In this document: positions 19,112 through 27,943 of the stretch, piece after piece | Layout: every line of letters starts with the position of its first letter | Numbering within the stretch: the stretch's first letter is position 1 | Source: Cyanobium sp. FGCU52 | GTDB lineage: Bacteria; Cyanobacteriota; Cyanobacteriia; PCC-6307; Cyanobiaceae | Assembly: GCA_024958715.1 (NCBI GenBank) | Contig: JANWUS010000006.1 | Coordinates: forward strand, 98,965 to 162,964 | Reading direction: 5' to 3' | DNA: 64,000 bases | Notes under the pieces: model-generated | What the model saw: the letters and a program-made list of their open reading frames with translations, nothing else | What the model was told of the DNA's origin: nothing | Database searches by the model: none | Translations under genes and position numbers: made by a program

Positions 19112-19830
19112 GGCATCAGTCCCTCCGACTCCACCAGCTTCAACCGTTTGACCATGCCCTCGGCACCAAGGCGCTGCATCACCTCAAGCTGCTGCTGGGG
19201 CTGGAGCCTGGCGGACGGGGCATTGATCGTGAACACCACCGGCGGCGGCAGGCCTCGCCGCTTGCGGGGGTCGTCCGGCGTGGTGGCCTCGTTCTGACGT
19301 TCCAGCCGTTCCAGCGCCACCTGCTCGCCCATCAGGAAGGGCGAGCGCTTCAGATCCAGCTGCATCGCATTGATCCGGGCGAAAGCCAGCGGATCATCCG
19401 CACGGCCGCGGATCACCAGGGCGGTTTCCCCGGCAGCGGCACTGAGCAGCTGCACGCCCTCGGGGGTGCGCAGCTGCAGTTCAGACAGCAGCGCCGACGA
19501 CGCACGCACGCTGGTGAGGGCCTCCGCCAGGCGACGGTTGGTGGCCAGCAGCGCCTCCACCCGCGTGCGCCTCGCCTGCAGGTCGGCGCGCAGGGCATTG
19601 GCCTGGCCTTCGTACTGCACCAGCTCGCCCATGCGGGCCTTCACCATCTGGTGGCTCACGAACACCAGCGCGAGCGCCGCCAGCACCGCCCCCACCGAGG
19701 CCGCTCCGATCAGCGCTCCCTGGCGCAGCAGCGAAGGCCGCTCGCCCAGCGCCTGGGCCAACGAATCGACCCCAAGGCGCTCTCGGCGCTGCCGCAGCAG
19801 ATCCAGCACCGGCGGCTGCAGGCTGGTCAT
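19108..19830 (-). CDS. pilN: Type IV pilus inner-membrane protein PilN-like
   Basis: 240 residues. The N-terminus includes a short cytoplasmic stretch that would contact PilM, then one membrane helix (GAASVGAVLAALALVFVSHQ), a long coiled coil (ANALRADLQARRTRVEALLATN) and a PilN-type periplasmic domain (GETALVIRGRADDPLAFARIN). It is coupled by four-base overlaps to pilM upstream and pilO downstream, the canonical order. It acts in the pilus alignment complex at the inner membrane. Confidence 0.82.
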   Translation of the reverse strand: MTSLQPPVLDLLRQRRERLGVDSLAQALGERPSLLRQGALIGAASVGAVLAALALVFVSHQMVKARMGELVQYEGQANALRADLQARRTRVEALLATNRRLAEALTSVRASSALLSELQLRTPEGVQLLSAAAGETALVIRGRADDPLAFARINAMQLDLKRSPFLMGEQVALERLERQNEATTPDDPRKRRGLPPPVVFTINAPSARLQPQQQLEVMQRLGAEGMVKRLKLVESEGLMP

Positions 19831-20726
19831 CGCTTCGTCTCCTGCACCGCCAGCCCCTTGAGCACCAGCGACCCGTAGGGCTCACAGGACATCACCTCGG
19901 CGGTGGTGCCGAGGTCGTCCTCGAGGCCAGGGGGCAACGGGAACGGTGCCGCCAGCAGCAGCCTCAACCGCCGAGCCTGGGGATCGCGGCGACGCAGGAA
20001 GGCCAGGCAGCGTTCCAGCTCCAGCCGCAGCGGCTCATCCCCGATCGGCAGCACCCGCTCGAACACCGGCAGCCCCGCCCGCAGCACCATCAGCCGGCAG
20101 CCGCCCTCCCGGTGATCGAGCACGGCGATCAGCTCGTCGTCCGGAGCTTCCGCCAGCAGCGGAAGCAAGGCCAGGTATTCACAAGCCTGAGCCGGGGCCA
20201 GCCGCTCCAGGTGGGCCCCCGCCAGGTTGAACACATCCACCCAGGCATCCACGAGGGCCGTGGGAGCAGCGGCCAGCAGCATCCGCGCCGGTACCCCCGG
20301 TCGACCCGGCAGGGGCTGGAGGTCGAGGGTGGCCTCCTCCAGGGAGAAGGGGAAGCGCAGGTCGGGATCGACCTGCCGCAGGGCTTCCAGCGGATCCTCC
20401 GGCATCTCGTCGAAGGGCCAGGCCACCACCCGCCAATGCGCCGCTGCCGGCGGCAGGGCCACCAGCAGATAGGCGTCGAGCAGGTTGTCGCGCACCAGCA
20501 GGTCGCCGATCAGATCGCCGAGCGGCTCCTTCTCCAGCGGCATCCCCTTCTTGCAGGTGAGCGGCGGCAGGGGGACATCGAGGGTCACCGGCTCCGGCTG
20601 GCCGCGGCGCAGCACCTGACCCTGGAGGGCGTCGTCATCGAGTTCCAGCAGCACCAGCGACGGGAACATCTGGGACCGGATCGGCCGGAGGCGGTCCTGG
20701 ACCTCGTCGATCAGCCCGGAGAACAC
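19827..20726 (-). CDS. pilM: Type IV pilus assembly protein PilM-like
   Basis: 299 residues, cytoplasmic, with no membrane helix. The position at the head of pilN-O-Q and an actin-like pattern (LVLLELDDDALQGQVLRRG, LAVLDHREGGCRLMVLRAG and VFERVLPIGDEPLRLELE) fit PilM. The sequence is divergent from proteobacterial PilM, and the nucleotide-binding loops are not obvious by eye, so the call relies on context. An internal ATG at 20669 is an alternative start. The divergent region up to pyrD (20727-20786) is short and may contain the operon promoter. Confidence 0.7.
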   Translation of the reverse strand: MFSGLIDEVQDRLRPIRSQMFPSLVLLELDDDALQGQVLRRGQPEPVTLDVPLPPLTCKKGMPLEKEPLGDLIGDLLVRDNLLDAYLLVALPPAAAHWRVVAWPFDEMPEDPLEALRQVDPDLRFPFSLEEATLDLQPLPGRPGVPARMLLAAAPTALVDAWVDVFNLAGAHLERLAPAQACEYLALLPLLAEAPDDELIAVLDHREGGCRLMVLRAGLPVFERVLPIGDEPLRLELERCLAFLRRRDPQARRLRLLLAAPFPLPPGLEDDLGTTAEVMSCEPYGSLVLKGLAVQETKR

Positions 20727-20786
20727 CCGATCCGCTACCCATCAATGGGAGGAACCTACCGAAATCCGGGCGTAGGCGCATCCCAC

Positions 20787-21986
20787 TCAGCGCCAGGGAA
20801 GTCCGGTTCCCACGGCGTCCGTGATCGAAGCGAGGCCATGGAGCTGGAGCTGGCGGCCCAGTCCTTCCAGGATGGCCGGCACCAGATCGGGTCCCTCGTA
20901 GATCCAGCCGGTGTAGAGCTGCACCAGGGAGGCGCCGGCCGTGATCCGCTCCCAGGCCGTCTCGGGCGAGTCGATCCCGCCCACGCCCATCAGGGGCAGG
21001 GCCGGACCGGCGGTGGCCCGCAGGCGCCGCAGCACCTCGAGAGCACGGCGGCGCAGGGGGCGGCCGCTCAGCCCGCCGGCCTCCTCTGCCAGCGACCGGC
21101 CGCTCTGGACCAGCCGACGCTCCGCCAGCCCCAGGCGATCGAGGCTGGTGTTCACGGCGATCACGCCGGCCAGCCCCTCCTCGTAGGCCAGGCGGGCGAT
21201 CGCATCGATGGCGTCGTCCTCAAGGTCGGGGGCGATCTTCACCAGCAGCGGCGGGCAGCCGGGCAGGCGGCGCAACCGCTCCACCAGCCGGCGCAGCAGG
21301 GTCTCGTCCTGCAGATCCCGCAGCCCCGGCGTGTTCGGCGAGCTCACGTTCACCACGGCGTAGTCGGCCAGGGGCGCCAGCAGCTCCAGGGAGGAGGCGT
21401 AGTCGTCGGGTGCCCGCTCCAGGGGCGTGAGCTTGGACTTGCCCAGATTGATGCCCAGCACCGCAGGCCGCTGGCCCGCCGGCGGCAGCGACTGGCGCTC
21501 CAGGCAGCGAAGCATCGCCTCGGCACCGTCGTTGTTGAAGCCCATCCGGTTCAGGGCCGCCCGTTCCGTCGCCAGGCGGAACAGCCGCGGCCGGGGATTG
21601 CCGCTCTGGCGATACCAGGTGACGGTGCCCAGTTCGGCGAAGCCGAAGCCGAAGCGATCCCACACCGCCGCCGCCACGCCGTTCTTGTCGAACCCAGCCG
21701 CCAGACCCACCGGGTTGGGGAAGCGGCAGCCGAACAGGGTCTGCTCCAGTCGTGGATCCCGCCGCTGCAGCTCGGCTGCCAGCCCCTCCAGGGTGCCGCG
21801 CACCAGCGGCCAGTTGCGGCGCAGGGCCACCTGGCCGAGGGTGGTGAGGGTGAGGCGGCTGAGCTGTTCCGCATCGGCGCCGTCGTCGCGGGTGAGCAGC
21901 GGGCCGACGAAGCGGCGGTAGAGCGCCTCGGTGCCGCCGGGGGGTCTCCCTTCCGCCGGATGGCTCGGCATCGTGCCCTCCCTCAC
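20787..21986 (-). CDS. pyrD: Dihydroorotate dehydrogenase (quinone), class 2
   Basis: 399 residues. It oxidises dihydroorotate to orotate in pyrimidine synthesis, passing electrons to quinone at the membrane. Class 2 features include the N-terminal helical membrane-association region, [37 protein letters not shown], the catalytic Ser in [25 protein letters not shown] and the FMN-phosphate loop [15 protein letters not shown]. Its first codon overlaps the rnhA stop by four bases, favouring the ATG at 21986 over the internal one at 21971. Confidence 0.96.
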   Translation of the reverse strand: MREGTMPSHPAEGRPPGGTEALYRRFVGPLLTRDDGADAEQLSRLTLTTLGQVALRRNWPLVRGTLEGLAAELQRRDPRLEQTLFGCRFPNPVGLAAGFDKNGVAAAVWDRFGFGFAELGTVTWYRQSGNPRPRLFRLATERAALNRMGFNNDGAEAMLRCLERQSLPPAGQRPAVLGINLGKSKLTPLERAPDDYASSLELLAPLADYAVVNVSSPNTPGLRDLQDETLLRRLVERLRRLPGCPPLLVKIAPDLEDDAIDAIARLAYEEGLAGVIAVNTSLDRLGLAERRLVQSGRSLAEEAGGLSGRPLRRRALEVLRRLRATAGPALPLMGVGGIDSPETAWERITAGASLVQLYTGWIYEGPDLVPAILEGLGRQLQLHGLASITDAVGTGLPWR

Positions 21987-22765
21987 TCCCTGGACGCCAA
22001 TCCTCCCGCGTCGCGTTCCAGGCGCCAGCGGCTGCCGTCGATCGGCAGCACCCGCCAGTCCCGCCAGGTCCAGGCCGCGCTGCGGCCCTCCAGGCTGCGG
22101 ATCGGCATGTCCACCAGCCGGGCCAGCTCCACCAGGCTCAGGCCGTAGCCCCCCGTGGCCAGGCGCTCGGCCAGCTCCAGCCTCCCCAGCAGCTGCTGCA
22201 GCTCCGCCGGGGCTGGATCGTCGGTCGCCGGCACCAGCTCCGGCTCCGGCGTCAACTCCGGCGCGATCGATGCCGATGACGCCGCGCTGCCGGGGGCAGC
22301 CAGCACGGGCCGCTGCCCGCGGGCAAAGGCCACGGCGATGGCATCGCAGCGGTCGTTGTCAGGGTCGCCGCTGTGGCCCCGCACGTGCACAAGCGAGACA
22401 CCAGGCAGCCGGGCGGCATCCAGCTGCTCCCACAGGTCGCGGTTCAGCACCGCGCCGCCGGAGGCCGTGCGCCAGCCCTTGCGCTTCCAGCCGGCCAGCC
22501 ACTTCTGCAACCCGTCGATCAGATAGCGGCTATCGGTGCGGATCACCAGATCGGGGGACCGGTGCTGCTCCCGCAGCACCTCAAACAACGCCAGGGCAGC
22601 GGTGAGCTCCATGCGGTTGTTGGTCGTGGCCCGGTCAGCCCCACCCAGTTCCCGTCGGGAGCCATCCTCGTAACGGAGCAGGGCGCCCCAGCCGCCGGGG
22701 CCGGGATTGCCGCTGCAGGCACCGTCGCAGGCGGCGGCCACCACACGCATCGGCTGCTTTGCCAT
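21983..22765 (-). CDS. rnhA: Ribonuclease HI with a C-terminal extension
   Basis: About 260 residues from the ATG at 22765. Residues 1-150 are an RNase HI domain that cuts RNA in RNA/DNA hybrids. The catalytic carboxylates are Asp14 ([10 protein letters not shown]), Glu53 ([10 protein letters not shown]), Asp78 (IRTDSRYL) and Asp141, with the flap His131 in VRGHSGD. The extra roughly 110 residues start with an acidic linker and end in [20 protein letters not shown], which could be a small helical or winged-helix domain. Such extended forms occur in cyanobacteria; the role of the tail is unknown. The gene is in an operon with pyrD. Confidence 0.93.
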   Translation of the reverse strand: MAKQPMRVVAAACDGACSGNPGPGGWGALLRYEDGSRRELGGADRATTNNRMELTAALALFEVLREQHRSPDLVIRTDSRYLIDGLQKWLAGWKRKGWRTASGGAVLNRDLWEQLDAARLPGVSLVHVRGHSGDPDNDRCDAIAVAFARGQRPVLAAPGSAASSASIAPELTPEPELVPATDDPAPAELQQLLGRLELAERLATGGYGLSLVELARLVDMPIRSLEGRSAAWTWRDWRVLPIDGSRWRLERDAGGLASRE

Positions 22766-22835
22766 CCCCACCCCTTGCCAGCTCCGGTTCAATGGGTCTC
22801 TTCACCCAGGCCCGGTGGGCCCTGGCGTCCTGACC

Positions 22836-23702
22836 ATGAAGCGAACTTACCTGGCCCTGGCGGGACTGTCCCTGGCTGTCTCGGCTGCCCCTGCCCTGGG
22901 GCCTTCCCTGGTTCGGGCCGCCGGCCTGTTCCAGGCCCAGCCGGTGGATGCCTCCCGCTTTGCCGTGCTGGCGAAGCCCGTGGGCAGCGGCGACTGGAGC
23001 CTGCTGGTACTCGAGCAGCTCCGCTCCGCCCCCCTCTGCTGGCAGCCCCGCGCCGATGGCCTGGTGGATCCCAGCCTCAACCGCTTCGACTACACCGGCA
23101 TCTGCGCCCGCTACCTCGACAGCAACGGGTACTCGCTGAGGGTGGGGGATCAGGATCTGGGCGCCAGCCACCGCCTGCGGGTTCAGCAGGTGGGCTCCAC
23201 CCTCCAGCTCCAGGCCCTCGCCCCGGACCAAGGCACGGTGCTGGTGGTGGGGCGTGCCCCGGTGCCGTTGCGCGACCGTGATGGCTTCGTGGCCCTCCAA
23301 CTCGAGCCGGGCTGGGAACTGCAGCGGCGCAGCTACGGCAGCCAGACCCTCAACCACCTCTACTTCGCCAGTGCCACGCCGCTCACGGACCTGCAGGCGA
23401 TGAGCACACCTGCCGGCCTGGTGGCACCACCACCACCCGGAGCTCCTCCATCCCTGGAGCGGGCCCTCGCCGGCGTGAGCCCGAGTGGCCGGAATGTGCG
23501 GCAAGATCGGGCCTCAAGTCCACCGCGGGCGGAGCGGATGAGCCGGCTGGATCAGGCCCTGAACGCCACCAGCGGCGGTCGTCGCCAGGCACGGCAGATC
23601 AGCTCTCCCCCCTGGTCAGCACCCACCACGGATCCCGAAGCTCCGCCATCCACGCCGGCGGGTCGGGCGGTGGCTCTGCAGGTGATCCCCTTCCAGGAAT
23701 GA
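22836..23702 (+). CDS. Exported DUF3747 domain protein
   Basis: 288 residues. The signal peptide (LALAGLSLAVSAAPALGPS) is followed by the DUF3747 signature: SRFAVLAKPVGSGDWSLLVLEQ, two cysteines (LCWQPRADG and GICARYLDSNGYSLRV) and RRSYGSQTLNHLYFASATPL. DUF3747 proteins are periplasmic or cell-surface proteins of cyanobacteria with unknown function. The last 90 residues are Pro/Ser-rich and disordered. It is divergent from rnhA by 70 bases and followed by a clear hairpin terminator at 23870. Confidence 0.85.
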   Translation: MKRTYLALAGLSLAVSAAPALGPSLVRAAGLFQAQPVDASRFAVLAKPVGSGDWSLLVLEQLRSAPLCWQPRADGLVDPSLNRFDYTGICARYLDSNGYSLRVGDQDLGASHRLRVQQVGSTLQLQALAPDQGTVLVVGRAPVPLRDRDGFVALQLEPGWELQRRSYGSQTLNHLYFASATPLTDLQAMSTPAGLVAPPPPGAPPSLERALAGVSPSGRNVRQDRASSPPRAERMSRLDQALNATSGGRRQARQISSPPWSAPTTDPEAPPSTPAGRAVALQVIPFQE

Positions 23703-23795
23703 GCAGGAGCGAGGGGGCCGGTCGAGGATCAGGCCAGTTGACGCACCGGCAACACCCTCCTCCCCCTCCCCGGCCAGCACCCGTAACGTTCCGAC

Positions 23796-23869
23796 GTGTG
23801 AGGAGTGCGGGACGATCCTTTCGGGGTCGAAACGAGGACAGACTCCCGAAATCCGTTCCAACTCAACAG
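23796..23869. ncRNA. Candidate structured RNA element (strand uncertain)
   Basis: The gene-free stretch 23703-24019 holds this element plus two terminators. On the plus strand CGGGA (23808-23812) can pair with TCCCG about 30 bases later, enclosing an inner hairpin with a TTTCGG loop, and the plus-strand terminator follows directly. On the minus strand 23796-23806 reads ACTCCTCACAC, the motif known as the conserved single-stranded core of the cyanobacterial RNA Yfr1, preceded by the same hairpin. However, no terminator hairpin with a U tract follows it on that strand, and Yfr1 normally sits elsewhere. I therefore cannot decide the strand or identity. Confidence 0.25.
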
Positions 23870-23892
23870 CCCCGCCTTCGGCGGGGTTTTTT
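23870..23892 (+). terminator. Rho-independent terminator
   Basis: A perfect 7-bp stem (CCCCGCC / GGCGGGG) with a TTC loop is followed by six Ts. It would end transcription from the DUF3747 gene or from the candidate RNA upstream. Confidence 0.85.
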
Positions 23893-23947
23893 CTTGGTCA
23901 TGGTCCCGCGGACCGAGCCCGGCCCCACCAGCATCCCCAACTCCATG

Positions 23948-23976
23948 AAAAAGGCCGGTCCCCGAAGGAACCGGCC
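23948..23976 (-). terminator. Terminator of the ribosomal-protein operon
   Basis: On the minus strand a 10-bp GC-rich stem (GGCCGGTTCC pairing with GGGACCGGCC, small TTCG-type loop) is followed by five Ts, 44 bases after the rplL stop. A second hairpin without a T-tract (GGGCCGGC / GCCGGCCC, about 23993-24013) lies between. Confidence 0.8.
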
Positions 23977-24019
23977 GCTGGGGCGGAACAGGGGGCCGGC
24001 CTGAGCCGGCCCGCCAGCC

Positions 24020-24406
24020 TCACTTGACGGTGACCTTGCCGCCGGCCTCTTCGATGGCCTTCTTCAGGGCCTCGGCTTCGTCCTTGGACACGCCTTCCTT
24101 GACGGCCTTGGGGGCAGCCTCCACGAGGGCCTTGGCTTCGCCCAGGCCGAGGCCGGTGGCCTCGCGGACGGCCTTGAGCACCTTGATCTTGGCGGCGGCG
24201 TCGAAGCTCTCGAGAACGACATCGAACTCGGTCTTCTCTTCGACGGCCTCGGCGGCGGCGCCAGGAGCGGCAGCGGCCACGACGACGCCGGCGGAGGCGG
24301 CGGCGGACACGCCGAAGGCCTCCTCGATCTGCTTGACGAGCTCGGAAGCCTCAAGCAGGGAGAGGGTTTTCAGCTGTTCGAGAATCTGGTCAGTGGTAGC
24401 GGACAT
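24020..24406 (-). CDS. rplL: 50S ribosomal protein L7/L12
   Basis: 128 residues. The N-terminal dimerisation helix region ([20 protein letters not shown]) leads to the Ala/Gly-rich hinge ([20 protein letters not shown]) and the C-terminal domain ([38 protein letters not shown]) that recruits translation factors. The length is standard. It follows rplJ by 82 bases and ends the rplK-A-J-L run, with a strong terminator beyond it. Confidence 0.98.
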   Translation of the reverse strand: MSATTDQILEQLKTLSLLEASELVKQIEEAFGVSAAASAGVVVAAAAPGAAAEAVEEKTEFDVVLESFDAAAKIKVLKAVREATGLGLGEAKALVEAAPKAVKEGVSKDEAEALKKAIEEAGGKVTVK

Positions 24407-24488
24407 GGTTGAGGATCAGCAACAGATCGGGGGGAATGGACGGATCGATCGGGGAGCCCGATGGAACGGTCGGGAAAGGAGGAAGGCC

Positions 24489-25022
24489 TCAGTCGGCCTT
24501 GCCCTCGCCGTCGGCGTGCTGCTTGAGCGCCCGGGCGAGACCAGAGGGAACTTCGTTGATGCCCACCGCCAGCTTGGTGGCCACGGCATTGATCGCACCG
24601 GCGATCTGGGCCATGAGCACCTCCTTGGAGGGCAGCTCCCCGATGGCCTTGATGTCGTTCTGCGAGAGGAGCTTGCCTTCGAAAAGGCCGCCCTTCACTT
24701 CCGACTTCTTCGTGTCCTTCTGGAAGGACTGCACGGCCTTCACCGCACCGCCCACATCCCCTTTGACGAGGACGAAGGCATTGGTGCCGGTGAGCAGGGA
24801 GTCGAGTTCCGACCAGGCGCTGTCGCCATCGATGGCCCGGCGCATCAAGGTGTTCTTGGTCACCTTGCAGACGCCGTTGGCGGCCTGGAGACGGGAGCGG
24901 AGATCGCTCATCTCCTTGATGGTGAGGCCCTTGTAATCGAGGACCAGCGCCATTTCGGCTTCACCGAGGAGCCCCTTGAGCTCTTCGACGATCTGTTGCT
25001 TGTTCTCCAGCGTGCGGCCCAT
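24489..25022 (-). CDS. rplJ: 50S ribosomal protein L10
   Basis: 177 residues from the ATG at 25022, starting [20 protein letters not shown]10 anchors the L7/L12 dimers on the ribosomal stalk. [20 protein letters not shown] and [11 protein letters not shown] are family motifs, and the C-terminal helix binds L7/L12. A frame extension to 25118 covers the leader and is rejected. The long 5' region to rplA is consistent with autogenous control. Confidence 0.97.
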   Translation of the reverse strand: MGRTLENKQQIVEELKGLLGEAEMALVLDYKGLTIKEMSDLRSRLQAANGVCKVTKNTLMRRAIDGDSAWSELDSLLTGTNAFVLVKGDVGGAVKAVQSFQKDTKKSEVKGGLFEGKLLSQNDIKAIGELPSKEVLMAQIAGAINAVATKLAVGINEVPSGLARALKQHADGEGKAD

Positions 25023-25431
25023 GGGAATGTGGAACGGAGGAAGGGAACAAGCCGGACACGCGGCCCCGGAAGCCCTGCGGCGCACCGCATGGCCTGCTTG
25101 CCGGAATGCCGGAAGCACCTCGAGGCCGCTGCTGCTTCATTCCGTTCGAGCGCCCTCGCACGAGGGTTCTCCATGGGATCAAGCGTCGCGTGCACCTCGG
25201 CAGGGATTACGTGCTCCGGATCCGGCTCGGGGCCGGGGCCCGGAACTGGCCACCTGCTGTCTCGGGTAGGGCGCGTGCCCTTCTGGCCGAAGCCAGTTGA
25301 TAACCATACATCAGAGCCCTTCCCCTTCTGGGCGAGGACCCTGGCCTGCACAGTCAGAACCCCGCCCTGCCGGAGCAGGACGGGGTTCGAGCACGCCGCG
25401 GTGCAGCCTTGGCGCCGCTGTCCCGGAGGCC
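25023..25431 (-). promoter_or_regulatory. rplJ leader with terminator-like hairpin after rplA
   Basis: 409 bases without a protein gene. Right after rplA, 25358-25387 forms a 13-bp stem with one mismatch and a CGGA loop but no U-tract, fitting an attenuator or RNA-stability element. Further along, a CTGGC-TTCG-GCCAG hairpin lies near 25300, close to an AT-richer segment with TATGGTTAT that could be a promoter -10 region. The rest is GC-rich and structured. In many bacteria the rplJ leader binds the L10-L12 complex; whether this one does is inference. Confidence 0.45.
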
Positions 25432-26139
<708 letters not shown>

Positions 26140-26230
26140 GGAGGGAAGGGGTGCGAGCGACCGCAGGCGGTCTCCCCCGGTAGGTGAACGGAAGGGAACG
26201 AGGCGACTCCGGCACGGGGCCGGAGGGGGC

Positions 26231-26656
26231 TCATTCCTTGACGGCGACGCCCATGTTGCGGGCGGTGCCCTCGATGATGCGCATCGCCGATTCGACGCTG
26301 CTGCAGTTGAGGTCGGGCAGCTTGGTGCGGGCGATCTCCTCGAGCTGGGCCCGGCTGATCGCACCCACCGACCCCTTGGCGGACGTGGCGGCACCCTTGT
26401 CGATGCCGGCAGCCTTGGAGATCAGCACCGAAGCGGGCGGGGTCTTGGTGATGAAGGTGAAGCTGCGGTCTTCGAAGACCGAGATCTCCACCGGGATCAC
26501 GTACCCGGCCTTGTCCTGGGTGCGGGCGTTGTACTCCTTGCAGAACGCCATGATGTTGACCCCGTGCTGACCGAGGGCGGGGCCCACCGGAGGTGCGGGG
26601 TTGGCTTTGCCGGCATCGAGGGCCAGCTTGATCACGGCTACGACTTTCTTGGCCAT
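26231..26656 (-). CDS. rplK: 50S ribosomal protein L11
   Basis: 141 residues, standard length. It binds the GTPase-associated 23S rRNA region. [20 protein letters not shown] is the conserved Pro-rich N-terminal linker, and [20 protein letters not shown] is the C-terminal RNA-binding end. It is first of the rplK-A pair and is preceded by a hairpin-rich spacer after nusG. Confidence 0.98.
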   Translation of the reverse strand: MAKKVVAVIKLALDAGKANPAPPVGPALGQHGVNIMAFCKEYNARTQDKAGYVIPVEISVFEDRSFTFITKTPPASVLISKAAGIDKGAATSAKGSVGAISRAQLEEIARTKLPDLNCSSVESAMRIIEGTARNMGVAVKE

Positions 26657-26883
26657 CGGCTGGGCTACGGAGGGGCTCCCTGACGGAAGCGGGGACGAAA
26701 CCTCCCCGAAGGGAGACGGAATCTCCCCGAAGGGAGAGGTGCGGATTCCACAGGGGAATCAGAGAACGTACTCCCCGGAGGGAGCTGCGGATCGCCGGAG
26801 CCCGATGGGGTCGCGGCGGGCCGGTGGCACCGGGCGGTGCCACCCAGGGCCGTCCTCCGCAGGGAGACGGCCGGCCCGGGGGA
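26657..26883 (-). promoter_or_regulatory. Hairpin-rich nusG-rplK spacer
   Basis: Three near-identical short hairpins of CTCCC-(CGAA/CGGA)-GGGAG type lie at 26702-26715, 26722-26737 and 26771-26784. A perfect 9-bp hairpin (GGTGGCACC / GGTGCCACC) lies at 26823-26844, and another stem (GGCCGTC / GACGGCC) at 26848-26872 directly after nusG. No U-tract follows on the minus strand. The array could be a leader binding site, a processing or attenuation region, or a stack of small repeats. Confidence 0.5.
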
Positions 26884-27621
26884 TCAGTTCTGCTTGCTGA
26901 TCTGGGAGAACTCGAGCTCCACCGGGGTTTCCCGGCCGAAGATCGAGAGCAGGGCCTTGAGCTTGCTGCGCTCTCCGGACACCTCGATCACCTCGCCCTG
27001 GAAGTCCTTGAACGGACCGGCGGTGACCAGGATCTGATCGCCCTCGGCCAGGTCGACCTTCACCACAGGCTTCTTCTCGGCCGCCCGCTTGAAGATGCGG
27101 TCGACCTCCGAGCGGCTGAGGGGGCGGGGCTTGATGTGGCCGCGTGCCTTGCCGGTGGCACGCCGCTCCTCCTGGCCCACGAAGTTGATGACGTTGGGCG
27201 TGCTGCGCACGGCCATCATCGTGTCCTCGTCGAGGATCATGCGCACCAGCACATAGCCGGGGAACACCTTCTCCTCGATCGACTGGCGGCTGCCGTCCTT
27301 CTTGAGCTTCACCCCGGGCGTCTGGGGGATCTCGATCTCGAGGATGCGGTTATCGACCCCCAGGGTCACGGCCCGCTGCTCCAGGGTGGCCTTCACCTTC
27401 TTCTCGCAGCTGGAGGCCACCTGCACCGCGTACCAGCGGGCCACCTGGGGCTTTTCGCCGCCCGGCTGCTCCCCCTCGGGGCTCACGACACCCTCAGCGG
27501 CAGGCGCGCCCTCACCGGCGGGTTCCAGCGCATCGGCGGTCACCTCGGCCGCCGCCGGCAGCTCCAGCACCTCGGCTTGGTCGTGGTCGATCTCGGACAC
27601 GGCAGACAGGGGGGAGGACAT
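26884..27621 (-). CDS. nusG: Transcription antitermination factor NusG
   Basis: 245 residues. The first 55 or so are an acidic, Ala/Glu-rich extension (VSEIDHDQAEVLELPAAAEV), then the NGN domain (RWYAVQVASSCEKKVKATLE) and the C-terminal KOW domain (EGDQILVTAGPFKDFQGEVI). NusG binds RNA polymerase and couples transcription to translation. Its ATG overlaps the secE stop by one base (TGATG). Such extensions are typical of cyanobacterial NusG; the exact start within the acidic leader is uncertain. Confidence 0.96.
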   Translation of the reverse strand: MSSPLSAVSEIDHDQAEVLELPAAAEVTADALEPAGEGAPAAEGVVSPEGEQPGGEKPQVARWYAVQVASSCEKKVKATLEQRAVTLGVDNRILEIEIPQTPGVKLKKDGSRQSIEEKVFPGYVLVRMILDEDTMMAVRSTPNVINFVGQEERRATGKARGHIKPRPLSRSEVDRIFKRAAEKKPVVKVDLAEGDQILVTAGPFKDFQGEVIEVSGERSKLKALLSIFGRETPVELEFSQISKQN

Positions 27622-27938
27622 CAGCGGAACACCTGCAGCGACAGCCAGTTGTAGAAGCGATCGATCGCGGCGATCGCCGCGGCCGACAGGCCGACCATCA
27701 GGATCACCGCCACCGATTCGCTAAACAGCTGCTGACGGCTGGGCCACACCACCTTGCGCAGCTCGTCCATCGTGGCGGCGATGAAACCACCCTCCGGTTC
27801 CGGGCCGAGGGGCGACTCGGCAACCGCAGGCGCATCGAGGGCCGGCTCGGGCCGTTCGTCGGCGCGGCTGGAGGGAGGGGTGGTGGCTGGATCCACAGGG
27901 GGGAGACGCTGGGATGCGTCGTCACGCATCGCAAACAA
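27621..27938 (-). CDS. secE: Preprotein translocase subunit SecE
   Basis: 105 residues, or 102 from the ATG at 27929. A Pro/Ala-rich disordered N-terminus is followed by the conserved amphipathic helix MDELRKVVWPSRQQLFSESV and one membrane helix (VAVILMVGLSAAAIAAIDRF). SecE clamps SecY in the Sec translocon of the plasma and thylakoid membranes. It is directly joined to nusG and lies five bases after the ClpB-type gene, so all may be one transcript. Confidence 0.93.
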   Translation of the reverse strand: MFAMRDDASQRLPPVDPATTPPSSRADERPEPALDAPAVAESPLGPEPEGGFIAATMDELRKVVWPSRQQLFSESVAVILMVGLSAAAIAAIDRFYNWLSLQVFR

Positions 27939-27943
27939 CCACC

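Noticed and set aside
25358..25387. Considered as a tRNA T-arm because of GGTTCGA
   Set aside because: It is part of a plain stem-loop; no acceptor stem, anticodon arm or D-arm is present.
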